Below are positions 5,975-8,003 of a stretch of DNA of 8,003 nt, piece by piece (the first letter of the stretch is position 1; each line of letters begins with the position of its first letter). This DNA is from an uncultured Lachnospiraceae bacterium (GTDB taxonomy: Bacteria; Bacillota; Clostridia; Lachnospirales; Lachnospiraceae), in contig CAJUOE010000200.1 in assembly GCA_910587895.1 (NCBI GenBank), forward strand, positions 1 to 8,003, written 5' to 3'. Below the pieces are notes generated by a model, which did no database searches, was not told the origin of the DNA, and saw nothing but the letters and a program-made list of their open reading frames with translations. A program made the position numbers and the translations under genes.

Positions 5975-7077
5975 ATATCCTGATTCTGTCCTGCGATACC
6001 GGAGGCGGACACAATACCGCCGGGCTCGCTATTTTAGAAGAACTGAAACGCAGGGGACACTGCGCAGAAATGAAAGACCCCTTCCGGTTATCCCAGAATA
6101 TTATTGCCAAAAATATCGGCGCTTTCTACGTAAAAGTAGTTCAGAAACATCCGAGGCTGTTTGGTTTTGCCTACCGTCTCGGTATGCTGGTGACAAAAAT
6201 GCCTTTTTTGTCGCCTGTTTATTATGCGAATGGCAAAATGGCTGACCTCATGCAGCAGTATCTCGAAGAACACCCGGCAGACGTCGTGGTCGCGCCGCAT
6301 CTGTATCCGGCGGAAATCTTAACTTACATGAAACGCCATCAGATGCCCTGTCCGAAACTGCTGTTTATCGCTACCGACTATGCCTGTATTCCCTTTACCG
6401 AGGAGACAGACTGCGACTATTATGTGATTCCTCATGAATCCCTGACGGATTCATTTGCCCGGCGGGGAATTCCCAAAGAGAAACTCATAGCGTATGGCAT
6501 TCCCGTCCGCCGGTCGTTTACCTGCGAGCTGACGAAATCAGAAGCGAGAAAACGACTTGGAATCCCGCAGGATGAGGCCTGCTATCTGGTCATGGGCGGC
6601 AGTATGGGCGCCGGAAAAGTAAAACAGATTGTGGCATATTTAATCAGGCATCGTAAGGAACAGGAACGCATTCTTGTCATCTGCGGGAATAACGCGTCTC
6701 TTTGCCAATCCCTGCAGCGACGCTATGAAAGCATTCCTTTTGTTTCCATCCTGGGCGCAACCAGACAGATGGGGTTGTATATGCGCGCCTGCGACCTTTT
6801 GTATTCCAAACCCGGAGGGCTGACCTCCACGGAGGCGGCAATTGTCGGCATTCCGCTGATACACACAACCCCCATTCCAGGCTGCGAGACACAAAACCGC
6901 AAATTTTTCAAAAAACACGGTCTGTCTCTGTCCGCCAAAAGCGCCGACAGGCAGGCTGCACTTGGACAAAGGCTTCTGCACAATCCAGAGGCTCTTGCCC
7001 GTATGCGCCAGCAGCAACAGGCCTATACGTTCAAAGACTCTGCCAGGAAAATCTGTGATTTAATAGAAACGATGTAA
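5971..7077 (+). CDS. MGDG synthase/UgtP-type diacylglycerol glycosyltransferase
   Basis: 368-residue GT28-superfamily glycosyltransferase. The N-terminal MGDG_synth-like half begins with ILILSCDTGGGHNTAG (3-18), including the glycine-rich GGGH motif typical of enzymes acting on diacylglycerol or related lipids. It continues with the expected DPF...KNIGAFYVKVVQKHP segment. The C-terminal half holds the nucleotide-sugar site, with SKPGGLTSTEA at 279-289 followed by GIPLIHTTPIPGCETQN. No transmembrane helix is evident, so it is probably a peripheral protein on the inner membrane face. It is expected to add glucose or galactose from a UDP-sugar to a glyceride. The ATG lies within the PlsY stop codon (ATGA) with AAGGTG upstream. 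The sugar and the acceptor cannot be settled from sequence. Confidence 0.85.
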   Translation: MNILILSCDTGGGHNTAGLAILEELKRRGHCAEMKDPFRLSQNIIAKNIGAFYVKVVQKHPRLFGFAYRLGMLVTKMPFLSPVYYANGKMADLMQQYLEEHPADVVVAPHLYPAEILTYMKRHQMPCPKLLFIATDYACIPFTEETDCDYYVIPHESLTDSFARRGIPKEKLIAYGIPVRRSFTCELTKSEARKRLGIPQDEACYLVMGGSMGAGKVKQIVAYLIRHRKEQERILVICGNNASLCQSLQRRYESIPFVSILGATRQMGLYMRACDLLYSKPGGLTSTEAAIVGIPLIHTTPIPGCETQNRKFFKKHGLSLSAKSADRQAALGQRLLHNPEALARMRQQQQAYTFKDSARKICDLIETM

Positions 7078-7329
7078 ACGACAAAATATTCCTTCTGCCT
7101 TCCCTTTTATTTTTCTTCATCCCGGATAATTTCCCCTTCAATGTTACATCCCGAAAGGTAAGAAAAAAGGAACAATGGCGCAAAATCAGCCCATCGTTTC
7201 CATTATCGAATATTCATCCATGCTTTTCAGCCATATCATTCTTGCGTATGCTCTAATCAGAATCTGTCCTTTTGATGTAACCTTTTCTTCTTATGGTGGA
7301 GATAGATTCTTAAGCCATTCTTATGACAT
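7078..7329. other. Gene-poor stretch after the lipid operon
   Basis: No convincing gene or strong hairpin terminator is seen here. An open plus-strand frame from ATG 7175 runs to 7495, but it overlaps the better-supported winged-helix tail on the other strand and has no family features. On the minus strand two short stop-bounded stretches (ending near 7107 and 7168) read like coding remnants but are too short to name. Base composition becomes more AT-rich from about 7,150, so a boundary between unrelated DNA segments may lie here. Confidence 0.4.
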
Positions 7330-7647
7330 TCATTTGCATGATTCTCTAAAATATACTTTATTTTTTGTTTTACCAGTACCTTTAAGGATATCCAGCTTTT
7401 CAGCCTTCAACAACAAACGACTTGCCGTCTTTATCTCAACTTCCAGCAACTTTGCTGCAACAGAACTATTTATTTCTTTATTTGTTTCCAAATAAATCAA
7501 AATAATCTGCATTCTTGCTCTTTCCAATTCGGACATTGATTCGGACATTGATTCGGACATTTTCTCTTTTCTTTCAAAACCGTCTCTTATGCGAATAATC
7601 GCATTCAAATAAGTTCTTTCCTCATCCATATCAAACTCAGGCTCTGG
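7330..7647 (-). pseudogene. C-terminal winged-helix tail of an AlbA_2/AAA_4-type protein, 5' truncated
   Basis: The open frame from 7647 to the TGA at 7330 reads PEPEFDMDEERTYLNAIIRI, then a charged MSES-repeat linker, then a winged helix-turn-helix (ERARMQIILIYLETNKEINS through a KTASRLLLKAEKLDILKGTG recognition segment). This is the usual C-terminal layout of the AlbA_2/AAA_4 ATP-binding putative regulators common in Bacteroidota and Firmicutes, often with SE-M repeats in the linker. The large N-terminal AlbA_2 domain is absent: a TGA (7648-7650) and unrelated sequence lie directly upstream. ATG 7629 could start a 99-residue product but falls inside the conserved region and lacks a good ribosome binding site. 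I read it as a broken gene or a chimeric join, not a complete small protein. Confidence 0.6.
7527..7562. repeat. 12-bp tandem repeat, three copies
   Basis: Three head-to-tail copies of ATTCGGACATTG (the last ending in T) encode MSES-MSES-MSEL on the minus strand, in the linker of the winged-helix tail. The in-frame 12-bp unit lets copy number change by slippage without a frameshift. Confidence 0.9.
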
Positions 7648-7708
7648 TCAGCGATGTGGGAGTTCCGCAATCGTCTAAATAATTAATACAAAAAAGGAGG
7701 TACCCCTT

Positions 7709-8003
7709 ATGGATTCAGTAAGACCCTCAGATCCGGTAATCACTACAACCGGTCTCACCAAACAATACGGCCAAAAGACAGTGGTAGACAGCCTTGACCT
7801 GTCTGTCCCTCCAGGCAGTATTTATGGCTTCCTAGGCCCTAATGGAGCCGGGAAGTCGACTCTACTGCGGCAGATCAAGGAGCTTGCGGAGAAGAAGGGG
7901 TATGACATTTTCTGGTACTCTAACCAGGAATCTAATGTCGGTCTGATGGGACGTGTCAATTATAGCTATAAGAATCGTTATTTGTTGACGGGGACGGTTC
8001 GCC
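7709..8003 (+). pseudogene. Chimeric frame: ABC ATPase N-terminus joined to SusC-like fragment
   Basis: From ATG 7709, with AAAAAAGGAGG 8 nt upstream, the protein begins as an ABC transporter ATPase: [19 protein letters not shown], then [14 protein letters not shown] with the Walker A motif at residues 43-51. After STLLRQ the expected Q-loop and signature never appear. Residues 55-71 ([17 protein letters not shown]) are not assignable. Residues 76-98 read [20 protein letters not shown] and on to TVR, which matches the beta-barrel region of SusC/RagA-type TonB-dependent receptors of Bacteroidota. An ABC ATPase and an outer-membrane barrel cannot form one sensible protein, so this is a join of unrelated genes that happens to stay in frame. 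The frame is open at the window end. Confidence 0.6.

Noticed and set aside
7107..7204. Minus-strand frame ending SGCNIEGEIIRDEEK, lipobox-like LSGC
   Set aside because: Only about 32 codons lie between stops, with no ATG start and no ribosome binding site, so it is probably chance or an unidentifiable remnant.
7168..7270. Minus-strand stretch KVTSKGQILI resembling the start of an AbrB-type domain
   Set aside because: The match is limited to a few residues. What follows (RAYARMIWLKSMDEYSIMET) does not fit an AbrB fold, and there is no start codon.
7175..7495. Plus-strand open frame of 106 codons with a weak AAAGGA upstream
   Set aside because: Its second half is antisense to the winged-helix tail, whose protein features are recognisable. 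The plus-strand product shows no family motif, and its ribosome binding site is too close to the ATG.

Overview
The core of this window (about 75 to 7,100) looks like a chromosomal segment from a spore-forming, low-to-mid GC Clostridia, most likely Lachnospiraceae-like. The evidence is a CotF-type spore coat gene with its small partner, a CD1871A-type CXXC miniprotein, strong AGGAGG-type ribosome binding sites, a membrane-anchored chemoreceptor with a clostridial-style Cache/HAMP layout, and a PlsY-like/diglyceride glycosyltransferase pair. Lineage is inferred from protein families, not from a search.

Layout of the core. (1) A minus-strand operon (2622 down to 60) reads: a receiver domain fused to a small (p)ppGpp synthetase; a TlpA/ResA-like thioredoxin lipoprotein; a 49-residue CXXC protein; and a polytopic 4Fe-4S membrane protein cut off at its C-terminus. 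The genes overlap or nearly touch (14 nt, 4 nt, then a 4-nt gap), so co-translation is likely. (2) An AT-rich divergent region (2623-2864) separates it from a methyl-accepting chemotaxis protein, which ends at a bidirectional hairpin terminator. (3) Two small minus-strand spore coat genes converge on that terminator. (4) A consensus sigma-A promoter (TTGACA-N17-TATAAT) drives a plus-strand operon: a PlsY-like acyltransferase overlapping by ATGA a MGDG-synthase/UgtP-type glycosyltransferase. Together these suggest glycerolipid and glycolipid synthesis.

The ends are different. Bases 1 to about 73 encode a heavy-metal P-type ATPase fragment (VAFVGDGINDTP) that stops abruptly where the truncated 4Fe-4S gene begins on the other strand. 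On the right, the C-terminal tail of an AlbA_2/AAA_4-type winged-helix protein is broken at about 7647. It is followed by the start of an ABC transporter ATPase that reads through its Walker A motif and then turns in frame into a sequence resembling a SusC/TonB-dependent outer-membrane protein ([18 protein letters not shown]), a Bacteroidota family. The simplest explanation is that both ends are chimeric (metagenome mis-assembly or amplification chimera). Gene order across 60-75 and beyond about 7,100 should not be trusted as a real genome.

The most interesting biology is the receiver-alarmone-synthetase fusion in one operon with a thiol/iron-sulfur membrane redox module. It implies a phosphorylation-responsive source of (p)ppGpp tied to envelope redox state, with no histidine kinase visible in the window.
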